DNA from: Streptomyces mirabilis | Lineage (GTDB): Bacteria > Actinomycetota > Actinomycetes > Streptomycetales > Streptomycetaceae | DNA: 64,000 nt | Reading direction: 5' to 3' | Assembly: GCF_039503195.1 (NCBI RefSeq) | Contig: NZ_JBCJKP010000001.1 | Coordinates: 10,726,001 to 10,790,000, forward strand | Shown here: positions 18,722-28,037 of the stretch, in pieces | Position numbering within the stretch: the stretch's first letter is position 1 | How the letters are laid out: every line of letters starts with the position of its first letter | Position numbers and translations under genes: made by a program | The notes under the pieces: generated by a model | Told to the model about the DNA's origin: nothing | Seen by the model: the letters and a program-made list of their open reading frames with translations, nothing else | Databases searched by the model: none

Positions 18722-18877
18722 ATGATCGTCCTCGGTATCATTCTGCTCGTCATCGGCCTCGTCGCCGGAATCAGCATCCTGTGGACCATCGGCGGGATTC
18801 TCGTCGTCATCGGAGTCGTCCTGTGGATTGTGGGCGCGCTCGGCCACGGCGTCGGTGGACGCAAGCACTACTGGTAG
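18722..18877 (+). CDS. Small two-helix membrane protein (DUF6131-like)
   Basis: A 51-residue protein behind a clear CGGAGGACACC ribosome site. It begins MIVLGIILLVIGLVAGISIL, has a second hydrophobic stretch (IGGILVVIGVVLWIVGALG) and a conserved tail with GGRKHYW. Proteins of this size and tail (GGRRHYY or similar) are common in actinobacteria; function unknown. Confidence 0.8.
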   Translation: MIVLGIILLVIGLVAGISILWTIGGILVVIGVVLWIVGALGHGVGGRKHYW

Positions 18878-18934
18878 CAATCACATCGGCACAGGGAGCT
18901 CCGCAAACCGTGGACCTCACACAGTCCGTACCCC

Positions 18935-19363
18935 ATGCAGGAAGAGAAGGCAGGCCAGGCCATGGCCAAGCAGCCGAAGTCGTCCCAGCCCCCGCACGGT
19001 GAAGGCCCCAGCCGGCACAAGGGCACCCAGCAGCACGGCTGGTCTCCGGACGTCGACGAGACCCGTCAACAGGACAACCCGAGCGCCCACCGCTCGTTCC
19101 ACCCCGACCAGCACGCTCCCGAGAAAGGCCCCGGACGCAAGGTCTCCAAAGAAGAGGCCGGGAATCCGCACGGCAGACCCGTGAAGAGCACGAGCGACCG
19201 CGGAGAGGAACAGGGCAAAGCCCGCGGTGACGAGAAGGGCATGCACGACACCGGCCCCAAGGGCCGCTCCCAGCGCCCCAGCGGAACCAGGGACGCATCC
19301 GCCACCACAGGCGTCGACCCTCAGGACCCGCAGGACCCGCCCGGCAGCCGCAAGGCCCGCTGA
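18935..19363 (+). CDS. Hydrophilic, probably disordered protein
   Basis: A 142-residue protein very rich in Lys, Glu, Pro, Gly, Gln and His, with no hydrophobic segment. It starts at 18935 (MQEEKAGQAM) or 18962 (MAKQPKSSQPPHGEGPS). Motifs such as QQHGWSPDVDETRQQ and EKGPGRKVSKEEAGNPHG look conserved rather than random. The composition recalls hydrophilin or stress-protective proteins. It follows the small DUF6131-like gene by 57 nt and may be co-transcribed with it. Confidence 0.6.
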   Translation: MQEEKAGQAMAKQPKSSQPPHGEGPSRHKGTQQHGWSPDVDETRQQDNPSAHRSFHPDQHAPEKGPGRKVSKEEAGNPHGRPVKSTSDRGEEQGKARGDEKGMHDTGPKGRSQRPSGTRDASATTGVDPQDPQDPPGSRKAR

Positions 19364-19384
19364 CCTTCGCACCCGGTCTCTCGT

Positions 19385-19570
19385 CGAGGCGGTGACATCA
19401 CCGCCACTCAGGGTGAGCGGCGAGGTCAGGCTGGAGTGGATGGCCGCATCGTCGGCCACCAGTTGTGACTCGACAGTGCGTCTCAGCGATGTCGCCCCGG
19501 ACGGGACATCACAGGGATCGTCGACGGCATCGTCCGTGCCCGTTACTACCGCAACGGCCCCCACCGATAA
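19385..19570 (+). pseudogene. CocE/NonD (X-Pro dipeptidyl-peptidase C-terminal type) hydrolase fragment
   Basis: Codons read GEVRLEWMAASSATSCDSTV, then RLSDVAPDGTSQG. A frame change near 19510 continues as IVDGIVRARYYRNGP. This is the jelly-roll C-terminal domain of CocE/NonD esterases, which normally follows an alpha/beta hydrolase domain. Everything upstream is missing. Confidence 0.5.
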
Positions 19571-19788
19571 TGCCCGCGCCGGTGAGCTGACGGAATGCGG
19601 GCCAGGCGCTGATCCGCGTACGCACACCCATGGTGTGTCCTTCGGGTGACCGGAACGCCCGGCGGCGTCGTGGGTGGTACTGCCGGACTGGCCGACCGAG
19701 ACGGGTGCGGCCCGCGGAGCGTTCGGTCTTACCGGGCTCTGTCGTCCCCGGGAGCCGTCCAGTTGGCGTAGGCGCGTGCCTTGAGCGG

Positions 19789-20055
19789 TTACGCGTGCCG
19801 GTTGCCGGTGACGACGCGGTAGAGCAGGAGCAGGATGAGGGAGCCCACGATCGCGGCGATCCAGGTGGAGAGGTCGAAGAATCCGTCGATGGAGTCGACG
19901 CCGAGGATCACCTTGCCGAGCCAGCCGCCGAGCAGACCGCCGACGATGCCGATGAGCATGGTGACGATGATGCGGCCGGGGTCCTTGCCCGGCATGAGGA
20001 TCTTGGCGATGGCGCCGGCGAGCAGGCCGATGATGATCCACGCGATGATTCCCAT
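19789..20055 (-). CDS. GlsB/YeaQ/YmgE family membrane protein
   Basis: An 88-residue protein with ATG 20055. It has three hydrophobic segments: MGIIAWIIIGLLAGAIAKIL, IIVTMLIGIVGGLLGGWLG and IAAIVGSLILLLLYRVV. The signature MPGKDPGRII joins the first two. The family is stress-associated in many bacteria, but its molecular role is not established. Confidence 0.85.
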   Translation of the reverse strand: MGIIAWIIIGLLAGAIAKILMPGKDPGRIIVTMLIGIVGGLLGGWLGKVILGVDSIDGFFDLSTWIAAIVGSLILLLLYRVVTGNRHA

Positions 20056-20089
20056 GATGCGTCTCCTCTTCCTGGGACACAGGCTGCGT

Positions 20090-20475
20090 CAGCTCTTCGT
20101 GTGCTGGCCGCCCGCAGCCACTGCATGACCATGGCCAGCCGCAGGATCACGTAGCCGAGGGTGATGACGAGATAGTCGCCGACCTCGAAGGCCCGGGGTA
20201 CGCCGGCGGATAGGGGTCGTCGTCGTTGTCGTACGCGGAGGCGAACCAGGTGAAGTTCCCCCAGGCCCACCAGATCGCGAAGAACACCCAGGGTAGTTGC
20301 CCACGGCATGGCCGAGGTGCCCGCCGCTCAGGTCGCGATGCAGATGGGAGGCGGCCTGCGCGACGGCGGCGACGAAACAGAGGTCGAAGAACAGTTCCAG
20401 CGGGGTGGAGGACCGGTATGCCTCGTCGGTCCGGCGGGCCGTCATTCTGCGCAGGTTCAGCACCCGCGTGCCGCG
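20090..20475 (-). pseudogene. Low-temperature-requirement protein A (LtrA) remnant
   Basis: The N-terminus is readable from about 20445 (MTARRTDEAYRSSTPLELFF, then DLCFVAAVAQAASHLHRDL). WWAWGNFTWFASAYDNDDDP and, in a third frame, YLVITLGYVILRLAMVMQWL follow. These are the first helices of LtrA-type membrane proteins. At least two frameshifts and a deletion separate the blocks, and the remaining helices are gone. Confidence 0.65.
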
Positions 20476-20532
20476 GCCTTCCGCGGCCGGTTCCAGGCTG
20501 ACCGCTTCTCTGGTCTCCCCGGGCATGGTTCG

Positions 20533-20929
20533 GCGATCCGTCCTGGCTGTCTGGGGCAGTTTCCGCTGCCGAGCAGGTCGTGGGCCGCGACCCACAGTGT
20601 GTAGGGGTTCGCCAGCTCGGGATGGGTGGCCGTCATGCGGTCGATGAGCTCGCCCGGCGTGGAGCTGCGTCGGCGTGCGGATGGGTGGTGTACACGTACT
20701 CGGGCTCGCAGTCGCGGGACTTCACCCACGCCGCCAGCTCCCGGGCCTCCCGCACGGTGATGAGGCCGTCGACCAGCACGGCACCGTCGTCATCGCTGAT
20801 CAGCGTCGATGTGGACGGCGGCCAGGTCGCCGGGCCCACCACCTCCTCGAATCCCGGGACCGCACTCGGAATCGGCTTGGGATCTACCACGAACACGTCA
20901 AAGTCAAGGCTCATCGTCTTCTCCGGCAT
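20533..20929 (-). pseudogene. Metallo-beta-lactamase-fold hydrolase, internally deleted
   Basis: The 5' part (MSLDFDVFVVDPKPIPSAVP, ISDDDGAVLVDGLITVREAR) reaches the metal-binding motif YVYTTHPHAD and is then broken off at about 20680. A second block in another frame (TPGELIDRMTATHPELANPY, TLWVAAHDLLGSG) is the C-terminal helix of the same family. The roughly 150 residues between, with most zinc ligands, are missing. Confidence 0.65.
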
Positions 20930-21084
20930 CGCTGACTCAGCTGGACCTCATGGTCACCCTGGGGGACTGCGGCGGAGTATCAGCATGTTGACTGCACTGC
21001 GAGCCGCGGCCGGTTGCAGTCATGTTGCTGGTACCACCCGATGGTGCGTTGCCGGATGCTGGTGCACGGACGGGCACCGGCTCG

Positions 21085-21470
21085 CCAAGGACCTCGCTGC
21101 CACCCTGATGGCCATCGAGGAGGTTCCGGACATCCCGATGTTCCGCCGGAACACCGCGGCCTTCGTCCACGAGTTGCCGGCAGGCGCCCTGTCGAACGTC
21201 GATGGCGCGTCCGACTACGTACGCGTGCAGGTGCTGACCAACGCGGGTGCTCTCGACCGCGACAAACAGATGGCGGTGGTGAGCCGGTTCACCGGCATCA
21301 TCGCGGAGGCCGCCGACGACCCGACGCTCGCGGACCGCACCTGGGTGTTGCTGACCGAGGCCGTGCCTGGTGGGTGGGGGCTGGGCGGTCACGCGAACAC
21401 CAACGACGAACTCGTCGCCGCGGCGCGCAAGCAGATCGCGGAGCTGCGGGCGATGGCCGGGGACCGGTGA
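21085..21470 (+). pseudogene. Tautomerase-family protein, 5'-truncated
   Basis: The frame reads LAKDLAATLMAIEEVPDIPM, AAFVHELPAGALSNVDGAS, then VQVLTNAGALDRDKQMAVVS and a C-terminal GHANTNDELVAAARKQIAEL. This is the second half of a tandem 4-oxalocrotonate-tautomerase-like protein, including the LLTEAVPGGWGLGG turn. The first half, with the catalytic N-terminal proline, is replaced by unrelated sequence. Translation from ATG 21108 would give about 120 residues but no catalytic proline. Confidence 0.55.
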
Positions 21471-21482
21471 GGTAGGCGATGG

Positions 21483-21941
21483 TCACGCTTGTTCGTGGAT
21501 CCAGGCTTTCGCGAGCGTGGTCCCTATCGCGGCCTCGCCGACGTTCCGGGCGAGGCCGAGGCTGTGCGGGCCGTGGGCGAACACGTGTACGGCGTGGGGG
21601 ACTTGGCCTGCCGCGAGCGCCGCGGCAAGGCGGTAGGTGTGTTCGGCGGGGACATAGGGGTCCTCCGCGGTGTGGCAGACGAAGAACGGCGGCGACCGGG
21701 GCGTGACCAGCGAATCCAGCGATGTCGACCGGCGCAGCTCGAAGCCGGCGTCCTCGCCGAGAAGGATCAGCCGGGCCGGACGGTAGGTCTCGGTCTGCAT
21801 CGACGTGATGGCGTAATCGAGCACGGCGAAGTCCACCGCCTCATCGGGCGGGGCGCCCGGCGTGAGGGCGGCCAGCCCGGCCAGATGACCTCCCGCGGAG
21901 AACCCGATGAGACCGTTGCGCTGTGCGCCGGCCGCCCGCCG
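21483..21941 (-). pseudogene. Alpha/beta hydrolase (BD-FAE/xylan-esterase-like) C-terminal half
   Basis: The frame gives GFSAGGHLAGLAALTPGAP (nucleophile elbow GxSAGG). It continues with RRSTSLDSLVTPRSPPFFVC, the acid-bearing AEDPYVPAEHTYRLAAAL and the catalytic-His region VHVFAHGPHSLGL, ending at 21483. The N-terminal strands and oxyanion hole are missing. The fragment is joined, out of frame, to the N-terminal half of a different hydrolase. Confidence 0.65.
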
Positions 21942-22471
21942 GCGGCGGATCTCGGCGCGCGGTCGGCGGACAGCTCGCCGAGGAAGGCGTCGAGGTCGCC
22001 CGGGGCGATGCCCTCCGGGTTGGCGTCGGACCGGGGCAGGAACGGCGGCAGAGGCGCCAGCAGCGCCGCGCCGCGGACCCGCCGCTGCCCGTACGTTCCC
22101 AGGTACCGGGTCAGTTCCCCGGTGCCGGAGCAGCAGCCGACGAGCACCGCGTCCAGCACATCCAGGACTTCCAGCAGTATGTTCAGGTCCGCGGCCGGCG
22201 TGTCGTAGTCATAACCCCCCGCCGGCCGGCCCGAGTCGCCGCTGCCGCGCCGGTCGTAGCTGATGACGCGGTACCCGGCCGTGAGCAGAGCCGCCTCCTG
22301 CTTCTCCCACGAGCGCCCGTCGGCGAGGTAGCCGTGGACCAGGACGACGGGCGGCCCCGCGCCGTGGTCCTCGTAGTGGATCCGGATGTCACCGTTGTTC
22401 TCCCGGCCGACCATGACGTACGGCATCACGAACTCGCGTTCCATCGCGCGCAGGGGACAGCATCCATACAC
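21942..22471 (-). pseudogene. Alpha/beta hydrolase (non-haem chloroperoxidase-like) N-terminal half
   Basis: The start is at ATG 22471 or 22426 (MPYVMVGRENNGDIRIHYED). The oxyanion motif VVLVHGYLADGRSW and YRVISYDRRGSGDS are present. The nucleophile position reads VGCCSGTGE (Gly-x-Cys-x-Gly-like, where Ser is usual). LLAPLPPFLPRSDANPEGI ends the recognisable part near residue 165. The lid, acid and His are absent because the gene is broken into the C-terminal half of another hydrolase at about 21940. Confidence 0.65.
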
Positions 22472-22595
22472 TCAACCCTGTGCCGCGCAGCGGCCGTCCG
22501 GTATCCGCAACCTGACTGCACACGGCCTCGCGTGTCCGGATCACCTTGGCTGTGCGCGGGCCTGTTTTCGGCCGGGTGAGGGTGGCGTTTCCGCG

Positions 22596-25370
22596 ATGAC
22601 CCGCAAGGACAGCAACGTGATCGGGCGGCGGGAGGAGCTGTCACTGCTGCGGGAACTGATCGCCCCGCCCCACAAGGAAAGCCACGTTCTGCTGCTCCTG
22701 GGCGATCCGGGTCTGGGCAAGACCGTCCTGCTGGCCGAAGCCGAGCGCGAGGCCAGGGCGGCGGGGATGCGGGTGCTGGCGACCACCGGCAGGGAGTCGG
22801 AGCAGGACCTGGCGTTCGCCGGGTTGCACCAGCTGCTGCGCCCGGTGCTGGACCGCGTGGCCCGCCTGCCGACCCGCCAGGCCGAGGCGCTGCGCGGTGC
22901 GTTCGGGCTCTCCGACGACCCCGCGCCGCCCGACGCCCTGCTCACCGGGATCGCCGTACTCACGCTGCTGTCCGAGCTGTCCGACGAGCGGCCGCTGTTG
23001 GTGACAGCCGACGACACGCAATGGCTGGACCGCGCCTCCCTCGACTCGCTCGCCTTCGCCGCCCGCCGTCTGGAATCGGAGCAGCTCGTGCTGCTGGCCG
23101 GCGCCCGCGGGAACGTACCTCCCGCCGGTTTCGAGAGGGACCTGCCGCAGTTCCTGTTGCGACCACTCACCCGGCCGGACGCCGGCCTGCTCCTGGACGC
23201 GCAACCGCGCCCGCCGTACGGTCGGCTGCGTGAACAGGTGTTGACCCAGGCGGTCGGCAACCCCCTGGCACTGATCGAGCTGGCCCGGGTGATCGCCGCG
23301 GATCCCGACGCGGGGCGTCGATGGACCGCCGAGCCGCTGCCGTTCACCGGGCAGCTGACCGCCCTCATGGCCGCCCAGTACGTCACCCTGCCCCCGGCGG
23401 CCCGATCCGCGCTGCTGCTCGCCGCGGCCGCCGACAGCCCGGACCTGACCACGGCGATACCAGGGCTTTCCGCCGACGCGCTCGCCCCGGCGGAAGCGGC
23501 GGGCCTGATCCGGCTGGACACGCCGGGCCCGCGGTTCGCCCATCCGCTCACCCGGTCGGCCGTCTACCATGCCGCGCCCTTCGCCGAGCGGGCCGCAGCC
23601 CGCCGACAGGTCGCCGACGCGCTCCGCGACCAGCCCGACCGCCACGCCTGGCACCTGGCGGCCGCCGCGCTGGAACCCGACGAGCACCTGGCCGCACTGC
23701 TCGAGGACAGCGCGGCCCAGGCACAGCGCCGCGGCGGTGCCGCCGCGGCGGCACGCGCCCTCGAACGCGCCGCCGAGCTCAGCCCCGGCGAACCCGACAA
23801 GGCCCGGCGACTGCTGGCCGCCGCCGAACTCGCGCTGCCCGCCGGACAGGCCGACTGGGTACGCGAACTGGCGGGCAAGGTACTCACACTGACCTCCGAC
23901 CCGGACCTGCGCATCGCCGCCCGGCTGGACATCGGCTGGTCGCTGCTGTGGTCCAACCGCAACGCCGACGCGTTCGACACACTCCTGTCCGTCGCCGCCG
24001 AGGCATCCCCCAGGCTGCCGGCCATCGCGTGGCAGGCGACCTGGATGGCCGCCACGGTCGCCCACCAGACCGGACTCCCCGAAGTCTGCGCCAGGGCGCG
24101 TGCCGCCCTCGACCTGCTCGACTCCCGGGACGGCCCACCGCCGTCGGCCGAGGACTGGCCCGCCGGCCGCGCCGACGAGTACCGGATCTGGATCCGGGCC
24201 TGCACGGACCCGTTCGGCGAAAGAGCCGACATCGTCCCCCGCCTGCGGCGTACGGCGGGAGGATCCCTCTCGGACCCGGGTACGTTCGGCGCGGCGGCCT
24301 GGGTCCTGAACGAAACCGAACTGGCGGTCAGGGTGCTGCGCGAAGCCCTCAGCCGACTGCGCGCCCCGGGCGTCCGCGGTGCCAGCGGCGGCGTGCTGTC
24401 GGCACTGGAATGGGCATGCGTAGACAGCGGGCGCTGGGACGACGCACTCGCCGCCGCCCGAGAGGCGGGCGACATCGCCGCCGCCTACAAGATGGAAACC
24501 GTCGCGGGCTCGGCCGACCTCACCACCGCCATCGTGGCGGCCATGCGCGGCGAACACGACCAGGTGGCACCGCTGCTGGCCCGCGTGCGCGCCGCCGTGG
24601 ACACCTCCGAATACGGCGGGTTCGCCGCCAGGATCTGGCAGACGGCAGGTCTCGCCGCGCTGGCCCAGGGCACCTACGTGACCGCGTACGCGCAGCTCAG
24701 ACGGCTCTTCGCCGCCGACGGCACACCCCTGCACCATCACTTCTCGTACCTCGCCGTCGCCGACCTCGCTTCTGTGGCGGTGCGCGCCGAACGGCACCTC
24801 GAAGCGCGTACGTTGCTGGAGCGCGCGCTGGCTCGCGTGGACCCCGCGCCCGGGCCGCGCCTGGCACAACTCACGGCCCGGGCCCGCGGACTGCTCGCCG
24901 AGCCCGACAGCGTCGAAGCCGACTTCGCCGCGCCCCTGGCCGATCCCACCGGAGACACGTGGCCGTTCGAACGGGCCCAGCTACAGCTGGACTACGGGGA
25001 ATGGCTGCGCCGGCAGCGACGGATCAACGACGCCAAGCCCATCCTCGTGACCGCCCTGGAAACGTTCCGCCGTCTAGGGGCGGCACCGTGGACCCGGCGC
25101 GCGGAATCCGAGCAGCGTGCCTGCGGCGTAACGGTGCAAGCCCCGCAGGGCGCCCCGGGCGCGCTGGACGGCCTCACCGCTCAACAGCGCGAGATCGTCG
25201 TCCTTGCCGGACACGGCCTGACCAACGGCGAGATCGCCGACCGTCTGTTCCTGTCCCCCCGCACCGTCGCCTCACACCTGTACCGCTCCTATCCCAAGCT
25301 CGGCATCGCCGGCCGTCGCCAACTCCGCGACATCATCGACCAGCAGATCACACCAGGGGCCGGCCGCTAG
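22596..25370 (+). CDS. LAL-type LuxR family transcriptional regulator
   Basis: A 924-residue protein from ATG 22596. An N-terminal AAA/NACHT-like ATPase has the Walker A GDPGLGKT (36-43) and a Walker B-like LLVTADDTQWLD. A long alpha-helical TPR-like middle (rich in Ala, Arg and Leu) and a C-terminal LuxR helix-turn-helix follow (LTAQQREIVVLAGHGLTNGE, RLFLSPRTVASHLYRSYPKL). LAL regulators are large ATP-dependent activators, often of catabolic or antibiotic gene clusters. It is divergent from the broken hydrolase pair (125 bp gap), which may have been its target; no other partner gene remains intact nearby. Confidence 0.9.
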   Translation: MTRKDSNVIGRREELSLLRELIAPPHKESHVLLLLGDPGLGKTVLLAEAEREARAAGMRVLATTGRESEQDLAFAGLHQLLRPVLDRVARLPTRQAEALRGAFGLSDDPAPPDALLTGIAVLTLLSELSDERPLLVTADDTQWLDRASLDSLAFAARRLESEQLVLLAGARGNVPPAGFERDLPQFLLRPLTRPDAGLLLDAQPRPPYGRLREQVLTQAVGNPLALIELARVIAADPDAGRRWTAEPLPFTGQLTALMAAQYVTLPPAARSALLLAAAADSPDLTTAIPGLSADALAPAEAAGLIRLDTPGPRFAHPLTRSAVYHAAPFAERAAARRQVADALRDQPDRHAWHLAAAALEPDEHLAALLEDSAAQAQRRGGAAAAARALERAAELSPGEPDKARRLLAAAELALPAGQADWVRELAGKVLTLTSDPDLRIAARLDIGWSLLWSNRNADAFDTLLSVAAEASPRLPAIAWQATWMAATVAHQTGLPEVCARARAALDLLDSRDGPPPSAEDWPAGRADEYRIWIRACTDPFGERADIVPRLRRTAGGSLSDPGTFGAAAWVLNETELAVRVLREALSRLRAPGVRGASGGVLSALEWACVDSGRWDDALAAAREAGDIAAAYKMETVAGSADLTTAIVAAMRGEHDQVAPLLARVRAAVDTSEYGGFAARIWQTAGLAALAQGTYVTAYAQLRRLFAADGTPLHHHFSYLAVADLASVAVRAERHLEARTLLERALARVDPAPGPRLAQLTARARGLLAEPDSVEADFAAPLADPTGDTWPFERAQLQLDYGEWLRRQRRINDAKPILVTALETFRRLGAAPWTRRAESEQRACGVTVQAPQGAPGALDGLTAQQREIVVLAGHGLTNGEIADRLFLSPRTVASHLYRSYPKLGIAGRRQLRDIIDQQITPGAGR

Positions 25371-25474
25371 CGCGCCGACGCCGAGGCTGCCGACGCCGGC
25401 GATTCGGCAGCCGTCGGGGAGCGTGTCCGCAGTGAGGTACTGCGCGCAGCCCTGCCCTGCGCTGCACAACAAAC

Positions 25475-25499
25475 AACCCCAGGCCAATGACCTGGGGTT
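25475..25499 (-). terminator. Terminator hairpin of the tRNA-Gly fragment
   Basis: A perfect 9-bp stem, AACCCCAGG with CCTGGGGTT, closes a 7-nt loop. It sits 5 nt beyond the 3' end of a tRNA-Gly fragment on the minus strand. This is the usual layout behind Streptomyces tRNA genes. Confidence 0.8.
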
Positions 25500-25504
25500 T
25501 CATA

Positions 25505-25543
25505 CGGAGCGGGTGACGAGAATCGAATTCGCTCTCAACTTGG
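25505..25543 (-). tRNA. tRNA-Gly(CCC) 3' half, pseudo-tRNA / likely attachment site
   Basis: Read on the minus strand, the 39 nt start with the anticodon-loop CCCAA and continue through the variable region. The T-arm TTCGATTC and the acceptor strand CACCCGCTCC follow. This matches the second half of a Streptomyces tRNA-Gly(CCC). The 5' half is absent: the sequence beyond 25543 is unrelated. One base appears missing in the T stem. Tyrosine integrases of actinobacterial ICEs and phages recombine at exactly such tRNA 3' ends and leave a duplicate 3' half at the distal end. Confidence 0.7.
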
Positions 25544-25584
25544 GCGGCGACCGCGTCTTTTCCGGACCAAGGAATCGATCATGA

Positions 25585-26594
<1,010 letters not shown>

Positions 26595-26900
26595 GCGAGG
26601 GACGATAACACCCGCACCCCTGTGTGATCAGGCACTTTGTGCCACATCGGGAGCCTGGCCTGTCGGATGGGGTGTAATGGCAACCCCCTGTCGCCTTGGC
26701 AGCAGTGGGCCAGTGCCTCAAGGCGCATGCGCTTGCCCCGTCTCATTGGATCTTGACGAGAGAGGGCCGCTGACCTGGGGGGTGACAGGTTGGGTTGCGA
26801 CTCAGAGCGTGGGGGCCCGGGCTTCGGGGCGGGCTGAGCGCGGCGCCGGGTTCGCGTCTCATCGATCATGGCGAGACCGGTGGTTCCTGAGCTGGGCATT
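26595..26900. other. No supported gene
   Basis: Open frames on both strands lack recognisable domains. The stretch lies between the GNAT promoter and a transposase remnant and may be transposon end sequence. Confidence 0.35.
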
Positions 26901-26901
26901 G

Positions 26902-27505
26902 TCAGGGTGGTGAGACGCCCTGCTCCAGGATTCGCAGTGAAGGTGGCAGTTTCCGGACCAGTCCCGGCCCGAGCTGGGTCTGAGCAACGCCAAAACGGCG
27001 TGCTGCCTCTGTAGGCAGTTGGGGGTGGTCGCGCCGGTGCGGGGAGGTGAACAGGCCGGTGAGCACGATGACTTCGGGGTAGGTGGCCGCTTCGATTCGG
27101 GGCTCGGAGGGACGGTGGGGATCACCGAACGGGTCCTCGCCCAGCACTTCGAGTCGGCGGTTCCACCTCTGCCGAAGAGGCTCTCCGCTCTGCTCACCGG
27201 TGAACCACCTGGTCAGGTAGTCGCGGGCGTCGATGAAGGCCAGCTCGGTGAAGGGATGGGTGCCCCGGCAGAGCGTCATGCGGGCGGGTCTGCCACCGGG
27301 GGGCAACCCACTCGTGGAAGAGATCGGCGAGCTCCGAGATCGTCCAGACCGTCTGGACGTCGCGGCCACGGCGGGTGGTGTCGGAGCCGACGTATCCGGC
27401 GACGTGCTGGCAGAACATCGAGTTGATGGATTCGAACGTCCCGGGGACAAGAGCCACCCCAAAGCGGGACACCGTCTCACTCAAACCCGTCCCGGCCCCG
27501 TACAC
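26902..27505 (-). mobile_element. TnsB/Mu-type transposase and TniQ-like remnants
   Basis: From about 27500 to 27270 the minus strand encodes FESINSMFCQHVAGYVGSD, TTRRGRDVQTVWTISELADL and, in a shifted frame, WQTRPHDAL. This is the region just after the DDE core of Streptomyces TnsB-like transposases. A second block (WNRRLEVLGEDPFGDPHRP, SEPRIEAATYPEVIVLTGLF) resembles the C-terminal region of TniQ/TnsD target-selection proteins. Both are fragments with frame changes, suggesting a collapsed Tn7/Tn5053-like transposon. Confidence 0.5.
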
Positions 27506-27604
27506 CGGCCGCCCCGTACACAGATCAGTGCGACAAGACCCGCTTCACTGAGACCGGACGGCGCTGAACAGCGAGTCTCGACACCGTTGCACAAGTGCAG
27601 CTGA

Positions 27605-27630
27605 TGCACAGTCAGTTATGGGACTGTGCA
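27605..27630. repeat. Perfect 9-bp inverted repeat
   Basis: TGCACAGTC and GACTGTGCA flank an 8-nt spacer in an AT-richer stretch. It could be a transposon-end motif of the adjacent TnsB-like remnant, an operator, or a small hairpin. No gene starts close by on either strand. Confidence 0.5.
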
Positions 27631-28037
27631 GTGAAATTTGAGACCCCACAGCTGGTTGTAGGGTCTCGCGGTTGGTGTCGGAGACCACCCTCGTGACCTG
27701 CTGCTTCTTCCGTTGCCTCACGGCGTGTCGGACATCGGAGCCTCAGCTTCGTGGCGCTTCCTCGGCGGTCTGTCTTGATCGGACAGACCGCCGGGCTTGC
27801 GACCTGGGCTGTCGCGCACCTTCCGAGTCAGCAGCCCGCAGGTCTCACACCTGTGCGGTTGCCAGATGGTTTGGGGACGAGCACAGTGTCGGGTCGGAAG
27901 TGCGGGCGCGTGGACGCCGTCGGCGAGGGCCTGGACGCGGGCTACCGGAGCGGAACTCGCGTGGACAAGCCTCCGGGTGGGTGACCCGCTCGGTCGCGCC
28001 GTGCGGTCGACGCGCTTTCCCGGCCGGGCGGAGTGGA
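27631..28037. other. No supported gene
   Basis: No open frame here shows a domain, signal peptide or ribosome site. It lies downstream of the Mca-type gene on the minus strand. Confidence 0.35.

Noticed and set aside
18917..20080. 387-codon minus-strand open frame
   Set aside because: It runs through a hydrophilic plus-strand gene and the GlsB-type gene in the wrong frame; no motif and no ribosome site.
22641..24869. 742-codon minus-strand open frame
   Set aside because: Antisense to the LAL regulator; Gly/Gln/Val-rich without recognisable domains.
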